From NCBI GenBank assembly GCA_900168235.1, contig FUZG01000005.1, forward strand, positions 62,001 to 126,000: a DNA stretch of 64,000 nucleotides, in the 5' to 3' direction. The DNA is from Lachnospiraceae bacterium (GTDB lineage: Bacteria; Bacillota; Clostridia; Lachnospirales; Lachnospiraceae). Shown here one piece after another: positions 1-9,081 of the stretch. Numbering within the stretch: position 1 is the stretch's first letter; every line of letters begins with the position of its first letter. The translations under genes and the position numbers were made by a program. A model generated the notes under the pieces. That model was not told the origin of the DNA, did not search any database, and saw only the letters and a list, made by a program, of their open reading frames with translations.

Positions 1-1987
1 TGTAATATGGATCACCCTTTTCAAGCGCATCCTTCCACTTTGTACGGAAGTGCTCTGCCTCAGCATTATAGCGCTCTGCTCTCGCGCTGTCAGATCCGTC
101 TGTGTCGTCTCCTCTTGAAACTGACTCATAATGGAAAAGCTCTGAGAACGGAGTAAATACATTTAAGAGACCCTTTTCTCTGAGTCTCAGACAGAAATCA
201 ACGTCGTTCAGAGCTACTGCAAAGCTCTCGTCAAATCCGCCTACAGCCTCGTAATCAGCCTTTGAAACCATGAGACATGCTCCCGTAACAGCTGTTACAT
301 TCTGTGCGTAGCAAAGTCTTCCCATATATCCGAGGTTTTCCTTATAGAGACGGTAATGGGTATGGCCTGCTGTTCTATGTGCTCCGAGACCGATAACGAT
401 TCCGGCATGCTGTATCAGGTAGTCCTCGTAGTACAGCTTGCATCCGACAGCTCCTACATCATCCCTCTGGGCATACATGAGGAGATTTTCGATCCAGTCA
501 CGGGTTATAACCTCTGTATCGTTATTAAGGAGCAGGATGTAATCGCCTGTTGCCTGTGAAACTCCGTAGTTTACAAGCTTTGAGAAATTGAATCCGTCCT
601 TTGAAGCAGGTGCTTCCACGATTTTTACCATAGGACAGGTGCGGAGGCTGTCATAACACTCCTTTGTGGCAGGATCTGTACTGCCGTTCTCCACGATCAC
701 GATCTCATAATTGTCATAGGATGATCTGGAGATAATTGACTCTGTGCAGCGCTTCAGGTCATCTGCATGATCCTTATTCGGTATCACGATACTCACCTTC
801 GGGTGTGAAGTAAGCTCGTAACGGATACGGAAAATTGTTGCAAAGGCCTTTGTGCTCTCTATCTCAAAATTCTTAAATCCGCAGCCTGTAAGGTGTGATG
901 CAACCGCACCCTTTGCAGCATTTATGGCATATGTCTTTGTATTGATGTCAGATGCAGTAGAACCTGCATGGCTTCTCCAATAGTAAAGAATACGCGGTAC
1001 ATGACATATCTTCTTTGCAGATGCTGTGAGGCGGAGGATCATATCGTGATCCTGGCTTCCGTCAAATTCACTTCTGAATCTGCCGACTTTTTCAGAAAGC
1101 TCTCTGGTAAATACAGAGAAGTGGCAGATATAGTTATTTGCCCTTAAGTTATCGATAGCAAAATCCGGCTTGAAGTGAAGTGTCACCATATTGTCAATGG
1201 AGTTACCTGTGAAAGTAGCCTCATCACAGTAAAGAAAATCCGGGTGCTCCTTCTCGATGACCTTCATGTAAGCATAAAGCACTGACGGATGAAGGAGATC
1301 GTCGTGGTCAAAGAGACCGATGTAATCACCGTGCGCTATATCAAAGCAGACATTGGTATTACCTGAGATTCCAAGGTTTTCCTCAATCTTTTTATACTGG
1401 ATACGCTGTCTTTCAGGATATACGAGCTTATCCTTTTCGATGTACTCATCGACAATTTTTTTTACATAGCTGTGCTCATCATCAGAGCCGTCAGCAAGGC
1501 AGAGCTCCCATCCCGCATAGGTCTGATTTGTTACACTTTCTATCATTTCACGAAGGAACTGCTCCGGTGTGTTGAAGAGCGGTACGAGGATACTAAAAAC
1601 ATGTTTTTCTGAAAAAACAGTGTTTTCTTCTGCCCTTCTCTGCTCCTCATTCGGAAAACTGAGTGTTCCGTGGTAGCGGTACGCATTTCTCTCGATGCGC
1701 TTGCTCTTCAGCTTTCTGATCACTTCGCTGACGCTTCCAAAACGCTTCAAGCGTACGATCACCGCAAGGCTCTTTGCATAGACTGTGCGAAATGGCTTGA
1801 TCATCTTAAAAAGCTTACTTTTCTTAAGTGTATCAAGCTTTCCCTTCATTTCTGCGTTATCAGCTTCACATTCCACAAGCTCACGAGTCAGCTTCTCGTT
1901 TTTCTTTTTTTCGTCTTCGTACAGTTTTTTGTAGTACTCTGCCAGATTCTCTCCGGCATTAAGTTGTTCTTTTTCTGTATTTCCCAT
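1..1987 (-). CDS. Two-domain family 2 glycosyltransferase (3' end cut by window)
   Basis: Reading on the minus strand from an ATG at 1987, the frame stays open to base 1, so the C-terminus is outside the window (about 662 codons seen). A charged, coiled-coil-like N-terminus (about residues 1-60) precedes two GT-A family 2 modules. The first opens with FSILVPLFNTP and contains LFDHDDLLHPS. The second opens with VSIVIPNKDH and has LLNNDTEV and GGFDESF, typical of rhamnan/O-antigen glycosyltransferases. It starts 9 bases after the preceding glycosyltransferase and is the most distal visible gene of the surface polysaccharide operon. It probably adds sugars to the exported polymer at the cytoplasmic membrane. 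Linkage and sugar specificity cannot be read from the sequence. Confidence 0.88.
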   Translation of the reverse strand, partial: MGNTEKEQLNAGENLAEYYKKLYEDEKKKNEKLTRELVECEADNAEMKGKLDTLKKSKLFKMIKPFRTVYAKSLAVIVRLKRFGSVSEVIRKLKSKRIERNAYRYHGTLSFPNEEQRRAEENTVFSEKHVFSILVPLFNTPEQFLREMIESVTNQTYAGWELCLADGSDDEHSYVKKIVDEYIEKDKLVYPERQRIQYKKIEENLGISGNTNVCFDIAHGDYIGLFDHDDLLHPSVLYAYMKVIEKEHPDFLYCDEATFTGNSIDNMVTLHFKPDFAIDNLRANNYICHFSVFTRELSEKVGRFRSEFDGSQDHDMILRLTASAKKICHVPRILYYWRSHAGSTASDINTKTYAINAAKGAVASHLTGCGFKNFEIESTKAFATIFRIRYELTSHPKVSIVIPNKDHADDLKRCTESIISRSSYDNYEIVIVENGSTDPATKECYDSLRTCPMVKIVEAPASKDGFNFSKLVNYGVSQATGDYILLLNNDTEVITRDWIENLLMYAQRDDVGAVGCKLYYEDYLIQHAGIVIGLGAHRTAGHTHYRLYKENLGYMGRLCYAQNVTAVTGACLMVSKADYEAVGGFDESFAVALNDVDFCLRLREKGLLNVFTPFSELFHYESVSRGDDTDGSDSARAERYNAEAEHFRTKWKDALEKGDPYY

Positions 1988-1996
1988 TTCTTCGCC

Positions 1997-3901
1997 TTAG
2001 TTCACTTCCTGTGCCGTGATCCATCCGGTACGGCATCCTTTATATCCGCCAAAGAATCCTTCTTTCACAAGACCTATCTGTATTTCCGTCCTGTCACCAT
2101 TCGGCAGTAACGCCTTATCTATCATAAGGATAAATCCAGAAAGACTCAGATCCCTTTCCTTTGAAAAAACCTGTGGTACATCCGTCCTTAAAAGACGTAC
2201 CGCCGGAAACGCCCGTTCCGTGTCACCCATACGGATAAGTATCCACGGATCATATTCGTATCCGTGATGTCCCGGACAAAATGCCCAGCCTCTTATCTCA
2301 TAATAGTTTTCTCTCGCGCAGGCATCACTCCTGCAAAAACGGAAGGATTCCAGACTGTACATAATTTTGCCGGGCTTTTCCCTGAGTTTCATGAAGGTGT
2401 CCGCTGTGATCTCTGATCTGTCACTTTCGCGGAGCGCATCCGCGTCTATTATCTGACACTCTTCCTCGGGGTCAGGCACATTTACTCTGTATTCAAGTCC
2501 TGTATCAGTGAGATTCACGCTGTACCACGGATCTCCGTTCCTGATGATCGCCGCATATTTTTCTTCAAAAAATGCTCTTTCAGAAGCCAGACGCTTAAAA
2601 GCGCCTTCGTTTATCTCATCACTCTTACGGCTGAGACTCTCATGATGAATGAGGTGTGTATCTGAAAGGCAAACATTGTAAAGTCCCTCTGACAACAGAC
2701 CCGCACAGAGATCCACGTCTGTATAGGCAATGGCAAGACCTTCGTCAAAGCCATGTATCCTGTCAAACTTTTCCTTTGTAACCATGAGGCAGGCGCCTGT
2801 GACCGCAAAGCAGTTATGAACTCCTCTGTTCACGCCGTGATAGTAATCCCTGTCATCAGTGTAGCCTGCGAGCTTATGAGAAGCTCCTGTCCTGAGGAGT
2901 GTTATACCGCAGTGCTGTATCCGCTCTCCTCCGGGGTACAATAATTTGCACCCTACAGCACCCACATGCTTTCGTTCCGCATACGATGCCATCTGTCTCA
3001 GAAAAGCTGTTCCTTCCGGCGCTTCCACATCGTCATTAAGGAACAGTAAAAACTCTGCGTCTTTTGCTTTTGCCGCGCCTCTGTTGCAAAGAGCGGAATA
3101 CACAAATGGCGACTCACAGTGCTCATAGCTGTATCCGTACTTTTCAGAAAGCGCCAGATACTGCTGTTTATTGCTCTCAGAACTTCCGTTGTCTATGACA
3201 ACTATGTCGAGCCTTACTTTTTCCTGCTCAGCAGAGCGTCTAATGGAGCTCACACAGGTCTCAAGGAGATCCGGATGGTCCTTTGAAAGTATCACCGCTG
3301 TGATCTTTGGATCAAAACCTGTAAGCCCGGCTTCGTCAGCAGAGTTCTTATCTCCTGCAAAAACGTAGTCAGCATTTTCGCCGGTATGAGACAGGATCTC
3401 TGCGATATGCAGATGGCTTTCAGCCTTTAATGCACACTGGCGAAGAAACTCTTTACTGCCCTTTTGAAATGCGGGTGGTTCCTCCTGAACTCTCTCGGAA
3501 ATAGTGCGTTTTACGAGGGTCAGACTTCCCGGATAGTAAATATAGTCAAGCGCATCCGGTGACCAGTCCGGCTTAAACCAGGGATCATGACGACCGCTTT
3601 CATCAAGGACGTCTTCATCACCATAGATAAAGTCAGGAAGCTCTTCAAAAGAGAGGTCTTTCAGGTGCTTTTTTATCATTAAATGAGCCAGCTCCGATAC
3701 CTTTGCTCCCGGCATCAGGAAGACTTCATAATTTTCCTCAAAACACGCCATTTGATCCGAAAGCCCGGAAAATGCAGATTTCTCCGCATTATTCCGTGCT
3801 TCCGGATCAGTTACATACGCCTGCACTTCATGCTCCTGTATCCATCTGTGATAAGGATTCTGAAGATTATTCAGTTTGTTTTCATATTCCGCGCGCTTCA
3901 T
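1997..3901 (-). CDS. Family 2 glycosyltransferase, two-module type
   Basis: The ATG at 3901 is preferred: its first bases overlap the TGA of the upstream methyltransferase gene (ATGA overlap), a usual sign of translational coupling; longer in-frame starts would lie inside that gene. The N-terminal part keeps only the end of a first GT-A module (YGDEDVLDE, then WFKPDWSPD). A complete second GT2 module follows with ITAVILSKDHPDLLE, LFLNDDVEAPEG, GAVGCKLLYPGG and FDEGLAIAYTDVDLC. The C-terminal 180 residues are a separate region of unknown fold. It should act with the neighbouring glycosyltransferase in building the polysaccharide. The reduced first module suggests that only one catalytic centre is active (inference). 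Confidence 0.85.
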   Translation of the reverse strand: MKRAEYENKLNNLQNPYHRWIQEHEVQAYVTDPEARNNAEKSAFSGLSDQMACFEENYEVFLMPGAKVSELAHLMIKKHLKDLSFEELPDFIYGDEDVLDESGRHDPWFKPDWSPDALDYIYYPGSLTLVKRTISERVQEEPPAFQKGSKEFLRQCALKAESHLHIAEILSHTGENADYVFAGDKNSADEAGLTGFDPKITAVILSKDHPDLLETCVSSIRRSAEQEKVRLDIVVIDNGSSESNKQQYLALSEKYGYSYEHCESPFVYSALCNRGAAKAKDAEFLLFLNDDVEAPEGTAFLRQMASYAERKHVGAVGCKLLYPGGERIQHCGITLLRTGASHKLAGYTDDRDYYHGVNRGVHNCFAVTGACLMVTKEKFDRIHGFDEGLAIAYTDVDLCAGLLSEGLYNVCLSDTHLIHHESLSRKSDEINEGAFKRLASERAFFEEKYAAIIRNGDPWYSVNLTDTGLEYRVNVPDPEEECQIIDADALRESDRSEITADTFMKLREKPGKIMYSLESFRFCRSDACARENYYEIRGWAFCPGHHGYEYDPWILIRMGDTERAFPAVRLLRTDVPQVFSKERDLSLSGFILMIDKALLPNGDRTEIQIGLVKEGFFGGYKGCRTGWITAQEVN

Positions 3902-6099
3902 ACGAGACTCACCGGAACATATTCCGGTCTGGTGCCGTGTATCAGGTGTGACCACTTTGAGCCCTGATTATCCAGGGGTACGGCAAACTCAAACGCAAGA
4001 GGTTTCCAGAATCGTTCATCCACTTTTGCGATCGCGTACTCCATATGAAGATGAGCGCCTTCCTCCGCATGCTCAATGATGATCTGTGAATCGTCTGTAT
4101 CAAAGAGCACTACGTGATCGGAGATTCCCGTGCCGTTTACTAGACACTCCTCAACAGGCTTTCCGTCCAGTGAAATACCTGCGATCTTTACCATGCAGTG
4201 GTATGTTGCAGGGTCAAAACGTATAGCTTTACAGCCCTCAGGAAGAACAGTATCAACTGTTATATTATCATTTTCATCCCTAAGCGCATTGATCACGCAG
4301 GAATTTTCCTCCTGATAGCCGAGACCTGTATCATAGTAGATCACAACATGCTCAGGTCTGTAGAGGAGCCGTGCCTGCTTTATCGTATTTTCGAACGGGA
4401 TATTATTTCCGCCGAAAATAGAATACATTCCTACAAGAGAAATATTTCTGCCTGCGATATGTCTCTGGAAGCCTTCTTCCATCTTGTCAAATACCGCTTT
4501 CTCCGCTTCACTGATAGAAAGCTTCTGCCAGATATCCAGATCACCCATCCAGTCAGATCCTGCCTCTGCGATGTAATAACGCATAGCTCTGTAGATCAGG
4601 AAATCTACCGGTATAGGGAAATCATATGTCCACTCATAATCAATGATATTCCAGCCGTTACTGAATATCAGATTTGAGAAGATAAGGTCCAGATCAGTGC
4701 ACTTCATGCTCATATGCTGTCCGGGAACAGAAGTCACCTGGAAGATCTCACGGAATTCATCTGTCATGATAAACTTCTCTGATGCTATCTTTCGCAGAGC
4801 AACAGCAAAATTAAGGATAGCTGTGATGCACTCACGGGCATGTCCCTTCTTTCTCATGAGGTCCAGCTCGTCATTCATACTACGTCCTGAAAGGAACTCA
4901 AAATCAAGACACTTAAGAGTGCCATCCTTTTCACGTACTGCCTTGCACTTATTCGGCTTAAATGCAGTACCCTTGAACTCTTCACGTATCTTCTCACAGG
5001 CATCGTTCATCTTTTCGAGATGAGGGATTGCCTCCTTTGTGAAAGGATATTTCACAACTACCTTGCGGTGGCTGTCATCTTCCTCGATGTCAGTACGTAT
5101 CTGGTACAGCGGATCTCTCTCATTACTGTGCTTTGAATAGATAGAATGGCGCATCGAACCGCTCTCAAGACGCATATTCTTCTCAAGCACAACAAGGAAC
5201 GAATTTGAGAAGAAAGGGAAATAACCGTCAGCTAACGCTTCATCAAAAGCCCTTCCCTCATCAAAAAGAGTGATCCTCTCACCATCAAAGTTTCTCTTGT
5301 TATCGTTAAATTCACCCGGAGACGGCAGGCGGTCATCAGAGTAAATGGTGATCGGAAGCTTATAATCCGGGTAAGGATAAAAGAATTTTGACTTATATCC
5401 TGTTTTCTTGAAGAGCTTTTCGAGACCTTCCTTGGAGAAAGTATGTGCACTTCCGCCGTTATGATAGCCTTCGATACCATCGAAATATCTGCCTGTATGA
5501 TCTTCTCTGCATCCGGCAAAATACTTCATTCCGTACTTATTCTCGATAGCGATGACGATCTGTCCGCCGTGGGCGAGATGTCTTGTAAGGATCTGAAGGA
5601 ATTTCTCGTAAGGCTGCTTGTCATGGATGTAGGACACTGCATACTCAAGCACGCCGATAAGCATGATGTAGTCGTACTTTTCATCAAGATGCTCTTCGAT
5701 ATCCTCGAAGTTGCCTACGAGAATATCGATATTATCTGCATCCTTATTTCTCCATGCATTTATAAGGCTTCTCTTACGGCTGAGCTCGATACATGTGACA
5801 TGACCTGCTTTTTCTGCAAGAGTGCCTGTGATAGCACCGCATCCTGCTCCGATCTCAAGGATCTTGTGATTCTTTCTGATAGGCAGGAAGTCTACGATAT
5901 TACCTCTGAGATGAGACAGGTGATAGAGCACACTCCAGCGCTTCTCAACCGCAATGATATGGTTAAACTCATCCTTTGTATGTGTTTTTACGATCTGAAG
6001 AAGGGCATCCTCTTCGGCTCCCTCAGAATACAGATCCTCTCCGGGATAATCGGTGTAGTCCAGATGTACCTTTCCGATGTCCTCGAATTTCTTATCCAT
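3898..6099 (-). CDS. WbdD-like methyltransferase plus kinase-like fusion protein
   Basis: The 733-residue product has a class I SAM methyltransferase domain at about residues 40-300, with motif ILEIGAGCGAITG and the acidic end of motif II in YDYIMLIGVLEYA. A kinase-like domain follows at about 310-560; a DLDLIFSNLIFSNGWNIIDYE stretch resembles the catalytic N...D/DYE region of phosphotransferases. A beta-rich C-terminal domain of about 150 residues ends the protein. The methyltransferase-kinase order, in a gene directly after Wzt- and Wzm-type transporter genes, is that of WbdD, which caps the non-reducing end of O9 polymannan and sets chain length. A similar cap-adding role is inferred from architecture and context. 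The downstream glycosyltransferase gene overlaps its stop codon. Confidence 0.72.
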   Translation of the reverse strand: MDKKFEDIGKVHLDYTDYPGEDLYSEGAEEDALLQIVKTHTKDEFNHIIAVEKRWSVLYHLSHLRGNIVDFLPIRKNHKILEIGAGCGAITGTLAEKAGHVTCIELSRKRSLINAWRNKDADNIDILVGNFEDIEEHLDEKYDYIMLIGVLEYAVSYIHDKQPYEKFLQILTRHLAHGGQIVIAIENKYGMKYFAGCREDHTGRYFDGIEGYHNGGSAHTFSKEGLEKLFKKTGYKSKFFYPYPDYKLPITIYSDDRLPSPGEFNDNKRNFDGERITLFDEGRAFDEALADGYFPFFSNSFLVVLEKNMRLESGSMRHSIYSKHSNERDPLYQIRTDIEEDDSHRKVVVKYPFTKEAIPHLEKMNDACEKIREEFKGTAFKPNKCKAVREKDGTLKCLDFEFLSGRSMNDELDLMRKKGHARECITAILNFAVALRKIASEKFIMTDEFREIFQVTSVPGQHMSMKCTDLDLIFSNLIFSNGWNIIDYEWTYDFPIPVDFLIYRAMRYYIAEAGSDWMGDLDIWQKLSISEAEKAVFDKMEEGFQRHIAGRNISLVGMYSIFGGNNIPFENTIKQARLLYRPEHVVIYYDTGLGYQEENSCVINALRDENDNITVDTVLPEGCKAIRFDPATYHCMVKIAGISLDGKPVEECLVNGTGISDHVVLFDTDDSQIIIEHAEEGAHLHMEYAIAKVDERFWKPLAFEFAVPLDNQGSKWSHLIHGTRPEYVPVSLV

Positions 6100-6115
6100 T
6101 ACCGGTTCCTTTCTA

Positions 6116-7405
6116 TTATGGATGGGATCTCTCTACTGTCGTTTCCATTCCCATGTCGTAATATCCTACTGTGTCCTTTGTAGAGATCACGGTTATATTG
6201 AAAATGTCATACATTCTGTTATAAACCGTAAATTCCCCTTCCCTGTATCCTACAAGACCGAGGGATATCAGGTACTCACCGCCCTGCAGGCTCATATCCT
6301 GTGTAAAGGTAGCTGTAAGCTCGTCACCGTCTTCCACCGTTCCGGTATCAACCTTTTCAAACATGGTATTAGTACCGGTTATCTCGACGCCCATACGGTT
6401 CTTGAATGAAACCGCGATTATCGGCTGATGAATATGCGCATGAAATCTTGTCCTTACACGGATAGTAAAGGAATCTCCTTTAATGATGGTATTCGTTATC
6501 TGGCCACTGTTGTCAATACAGCAGAAATCAACGATCTCTCCCAGGCCGTTTCCGTAAATGTCCTGCGCCGGATTGAGAACCATCTTGTCACGCCAAAGTC
6601 CTTTTCCTGTTTCCTCGCCGTTCATACCGCCGCGGTTCAGAGAGCCTGCATGATCTCCCGGCTTTGAATCAAGCTGGTTTACGAGCACTTTTTTGTACAT
6701 ATCGATGATTTCTTTAGGAGCGCCTTCACCGATCTTTTTACCTCTGTCCAAAAGTATTACCCTGTCACAGTACTTACTGATACTGGAAAGGTCATGGCTT
6801 ACGAAAAGGATGGTCTTTCCTGCCTTCTTGAACTCCTCGAACTTATGATAACACTTGTTCTGAAAGAAGATATCTCCGACAGAAAGCGCCTCATCAACGA
6901 TAAGTATTTCAGGATCTATATTGATCGCAACCGCAAAAGCCAGACGGACAAACATACCGCTGGAGTAGGTCTTGCACTTCTGATATACAAAATCTCCTAT
7001 ATCCGCAAAATCCAGGATGTCCTGAAGCTTTGCGTCGATCTCTTCTTTTGAAAAACCGATCATGGTTCCGTTAAGATAGATATTCTCTATACCGGTAAAT
7101 TCCATATTGAAGCCCGCACCGAGCTCCAGAAGGGCTGAGATACGTCCGTTGATCTCAACATTTCCGGAAGTAGGGCTCAATACGCCTGTGATGATCTTCA
7201 AAATGGTGGATTTACCTGAACCGTTTGTTCCGATGATACCAACAGTTTCGCCCTGTTTTACATCCATCGAAACATCCCTCAGAGCGAAGTGCTCGTGATA
7301 AAGCTTCTTTCTCGTGAGTCCCAGAGAATCTCTGAGACGGTCTCTCTGATGATCGTAGAGTTTATACATTTTGTCGAGATGCTCGACCTTGATTGCTGAC
7401 TGCAT
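6116..7405 (-). CDS. wzt: Polysaccharide ABC transporter ATPase with C-terminal glycan-binding domain
   Basis: 429 residues. The ATPase domain has Walker A GTNGSGKST (about residues 59-67), signature YSSGMFVRLAFA and Walker B ILIVDEALSVGD, and its sequence is of the TagH/Wzt export type. A linker of about 60 residues leads to a beta-sandwich-like C-terminal domain (about 285-429) containing VRTRFHAHIHQPIIAVSFKN and GGEYLISLGLVG, as in the Wzt_C domains that recognise capped glycans. The gene lies between the permease gene and the methyltransferase-kinase gene, so a substrate-recognising exporter is the natural reading. The protein acts on the cytoplasmic face of the membrane together with the permease. 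Confidence 0.88.
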   Translation of the reverse strand: MQSAIKVEHLDKMYKLYDHQRDRLRDSLGLTRKKLYHEHFALRDVSMDVKQGETVGIIGTNGSGKSTILKIITGVLSPTSGNVEINGRISALLELGAGFNMEFTGIENIYLNGTMIGFSKEEIDAKLQDILDFADIGDFVYQKCKTYSSGMFVRLAFAVAINIDPEILIVDEALSVGDIFFQNKCYHKFEEFKKAGKTILFVSHDLSSISKYCDRVILLDRGKKIGEGAPKEIIDMYKKVLVNQLDSKPGDHAGSLNRGGMNGEETGKGLWRDKMVLNPAQDIYGNGLGEIVDFCCIDNSGQITNTIIKGDSFTIRVRTRFHAHIHQPIIAVSFKNRMGVEITGTNTMFEKVDTGTVEDGDELTATFTQDMSLQGGEYLISLGLVGYREGEFTVYNRMYDIFNITVISTKDTVGYYDMGMETTVERSHP

Positions 7406-7440
7406 TAAAAAACCTCAAAAATAGTGTCTCGTAAAACCTA

Positions 7441-8415
7441 TTACATGATGTCCGCAAAGTGGACCTTAAGTCTTCTGAAAACAACTGCTCCGAAAAGGAA
7501 TGTTACTGCTGAGAAGATCCAGAAATATGCGGTGGAATAAAAGTGTTCCCAGAACCACATATTGTCCAGAAGAGCCATTCTGTAACCATCTACCAGATAA
7601 TAGACAGGATTCAGCTTAAACAGGATCTGAAGCGGTCTGGAAAGTGAATCCAGATGCCACATTATAGGTGTGATCCACACGCCTACCTGAAGGGCGATAC
7701 CGATTATCTGTCCCAGATCTCTGAAAAATACCACGATGGAACATGTGATATAACTCATTCCAAGCACCAGAATAAAACCGCAGAATGTGAAATATGGCAG
7801 CTGAAGCCAGTACAGTGTCGGATAATATCCGCAGAGTATCAATAAAACACATGCAATTCCTGTAAGGAAAACGTGAATGAACAGAGCACTGATAACCTTT
7901 ATGATAGGCAGGATACTGATCTTGAACACAACTTTTTTAACAAGAAACTGATAAGAAAGAAGTGCACTGGTTCCCTGTCCCCATGCATCTGAAAAGAAAA
8001 ACCAGGGGGTGATACCTGCGATCAGCCATAGAACGAACGGATATGTAGTATGTCCGGTCACATCTGTCCTTGCTCCCACCGAAAACACGAACCAGTATAC
8101 AAGTACAGTCACGACCGGCTGAACAAATGCCCAGAAAATACCCAGATACGAGCCTGCATATTTAGACTTGAAGTCATTTTTTGCTAATTTCCATATGAGC
8201 TGACGGTTCTGCCAGAGCTCCGTGGGGAGACTGACGATCCTCTCATAACCAAGGATAAATCCAATGAACGCGGCATCCAGCATACAGCAGGATATGAGCT
8301 TTTTTAGGATCTCCTGCACGGGATCCGCAAGAACATTATGATGCAGAATGATATAGGCATTACAGAGTACTACCATGAGCAGTACTCCGATGATCACCTT
8401 TTTCTTTTTTGTCAT
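7441..8415 (-). CDS. wzm: Polysaccharide ABC transporter permease (ABC-2, Wzm/TagG type)
   Basis: 324 residues with about eight hydrophobic segments. The core starts near residue 75 with the conserved KLAKNDFKSKYAGSYLGIFW stretch of ABC-2 polysaccharide exporters, and later shows the typical WITPIMWHLD and LNPVYYLVDGYR motifs. It is about 60 residues longer than usual because of an N-terminal extension with two extra hydrophobic segments. It sits 35 bases before the Wzt-type ATPase gene and should form the membrane channel that exports the lipid-linked rhamnose-containing glycan. Confidence 0.88.
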   Translation of the reverse strand: MTKKKKVIIGVLLMVVLCNAYIILHHNVLADPVQEILKKLISCCMLDAAFIGFILGYERIVSLPTELWQNRQLIWKLAKNDFKSKYAGSYLGIFWAFVQPVVTVLVYWFVFSVGARTDVTGHTTYPFVLWLIAGITPWFFFSDAWGQGTSALLSYQFLVKKVVFKISILPIIKVISALFIHVFLTGIACVLLILCGYYPTLYWLQLPYFTFCGFILVLGMSYITCSIVVFFRDLGQIIGIALQVGVWITPIMWHLDSLSRPLQILFKLNPVYYLVDGYRMALLDNMWFWEHFYSTAYFWIFSAVTFLFGAVVFRRLKVHFADIM

Positions 8416-8439
8416 AGAACCAAATCCTTCGATGAAGCT

Positions 8440-9009
8440 TTACTGAATCCCGCGCTCTGACTTGAATACAGAGAAGTCCGGCCAGTTACGGTCACGGTCG
8501 TTGATATTTAACTCTTCCGGCTTGATGGAATCAGGCCATTCGATACCGATCTCCGGATCGTCAAAACGGAGTCCGCCGTCATCTCCCGGATGGAAGAAAT
8601 CGTCGCACTTATATGCAAATTCAGCCTTTTCAGAAAGCACAAGGAAGCCGTGTGCAAAGTTTCTCGGGATGTAAAACATCTTCTTATTCTCAGCTGTGAG
8701 AAGAACACCGAACCACTTTCCGAAAGTCTTTGAACCGGGACGGAGATCTACAGCAACATCATAAACTTCTCCGCTAAGAACGCGAACAAGCTTTGACTGC
8801 GGATACTTATTCTGGAAGTGCATTCCGCGAAGAACCCCGCGTGTTGAGGAAGACTGATTGTCCTGTACGAATACATCCTCAATGCCAGCCTCTTTGAACT
8901 GATCTGCACGGTATGTCTCCATGAAATAGCCGCGCTCATCCCCGAAAACCTGGGGTGTGATAACCTTAAGTCCTTCGATCTCACATGTTTCTACTGTAAT
9001 CTGTCCCAT
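8440..9009 (-). CDS. rfbC: dTDP-4-dehydrorhamnose 3,5-epimerase
   Basis: 189 residues, the usual length for RmlC. It contains GDERGYFMETYR, the QDNQSSSTRGVLRGMHFQ block with the active-site His, RPGSKTFGKWFGV, and NFAHGFLVLSE. It catalyses epimerisation at C3 and C5 of dTDP-4-keto-6-deoxyglucose in dTDP-L-rhamnose synthesis. The start is supported by AAAGGA just upstream of the ATG. It belongs to the same operon as rfbA and rfbB, separated from them by the muramidase gene. No rfbD (reductase) is visible in the window; it may lie to the left or elsewhere. Confidence 0.95.
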   Translation of the reverse strand: MGQITVETCEIEGLKVITPQVFGDERGYFMETYRADQFKEAGIEDVFVQDNQSSSTRGVLRGMHFQNKYPQSKLVRVLSGEVYDVAVDLRPGSKTFGKWFGVLLTAENKKMFYIPRNFAHGFLVLSEKAEFAYKCDDFFHPGDDGGLRFDDPEIGIEWPDSIKPEELNINDRDRNWPDFSVFKSERGIQ

Positions 9010-9081
9010 AATGTCCTTTCATTTCTGTACTACCGTCCATCAGCTTTCGCATGAACGGTAACTACCCTGTACTGCGCTGGA

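Noticed and set aside
5443-6183. Long plus-strand open frame (246 codons) opposite the methyltransferase gene
   Set aside because: It lies wholly antisense to a well-supported gene, has no ribosome binding site or family resemblance, and similar antisense frames occur all along the coding strand.
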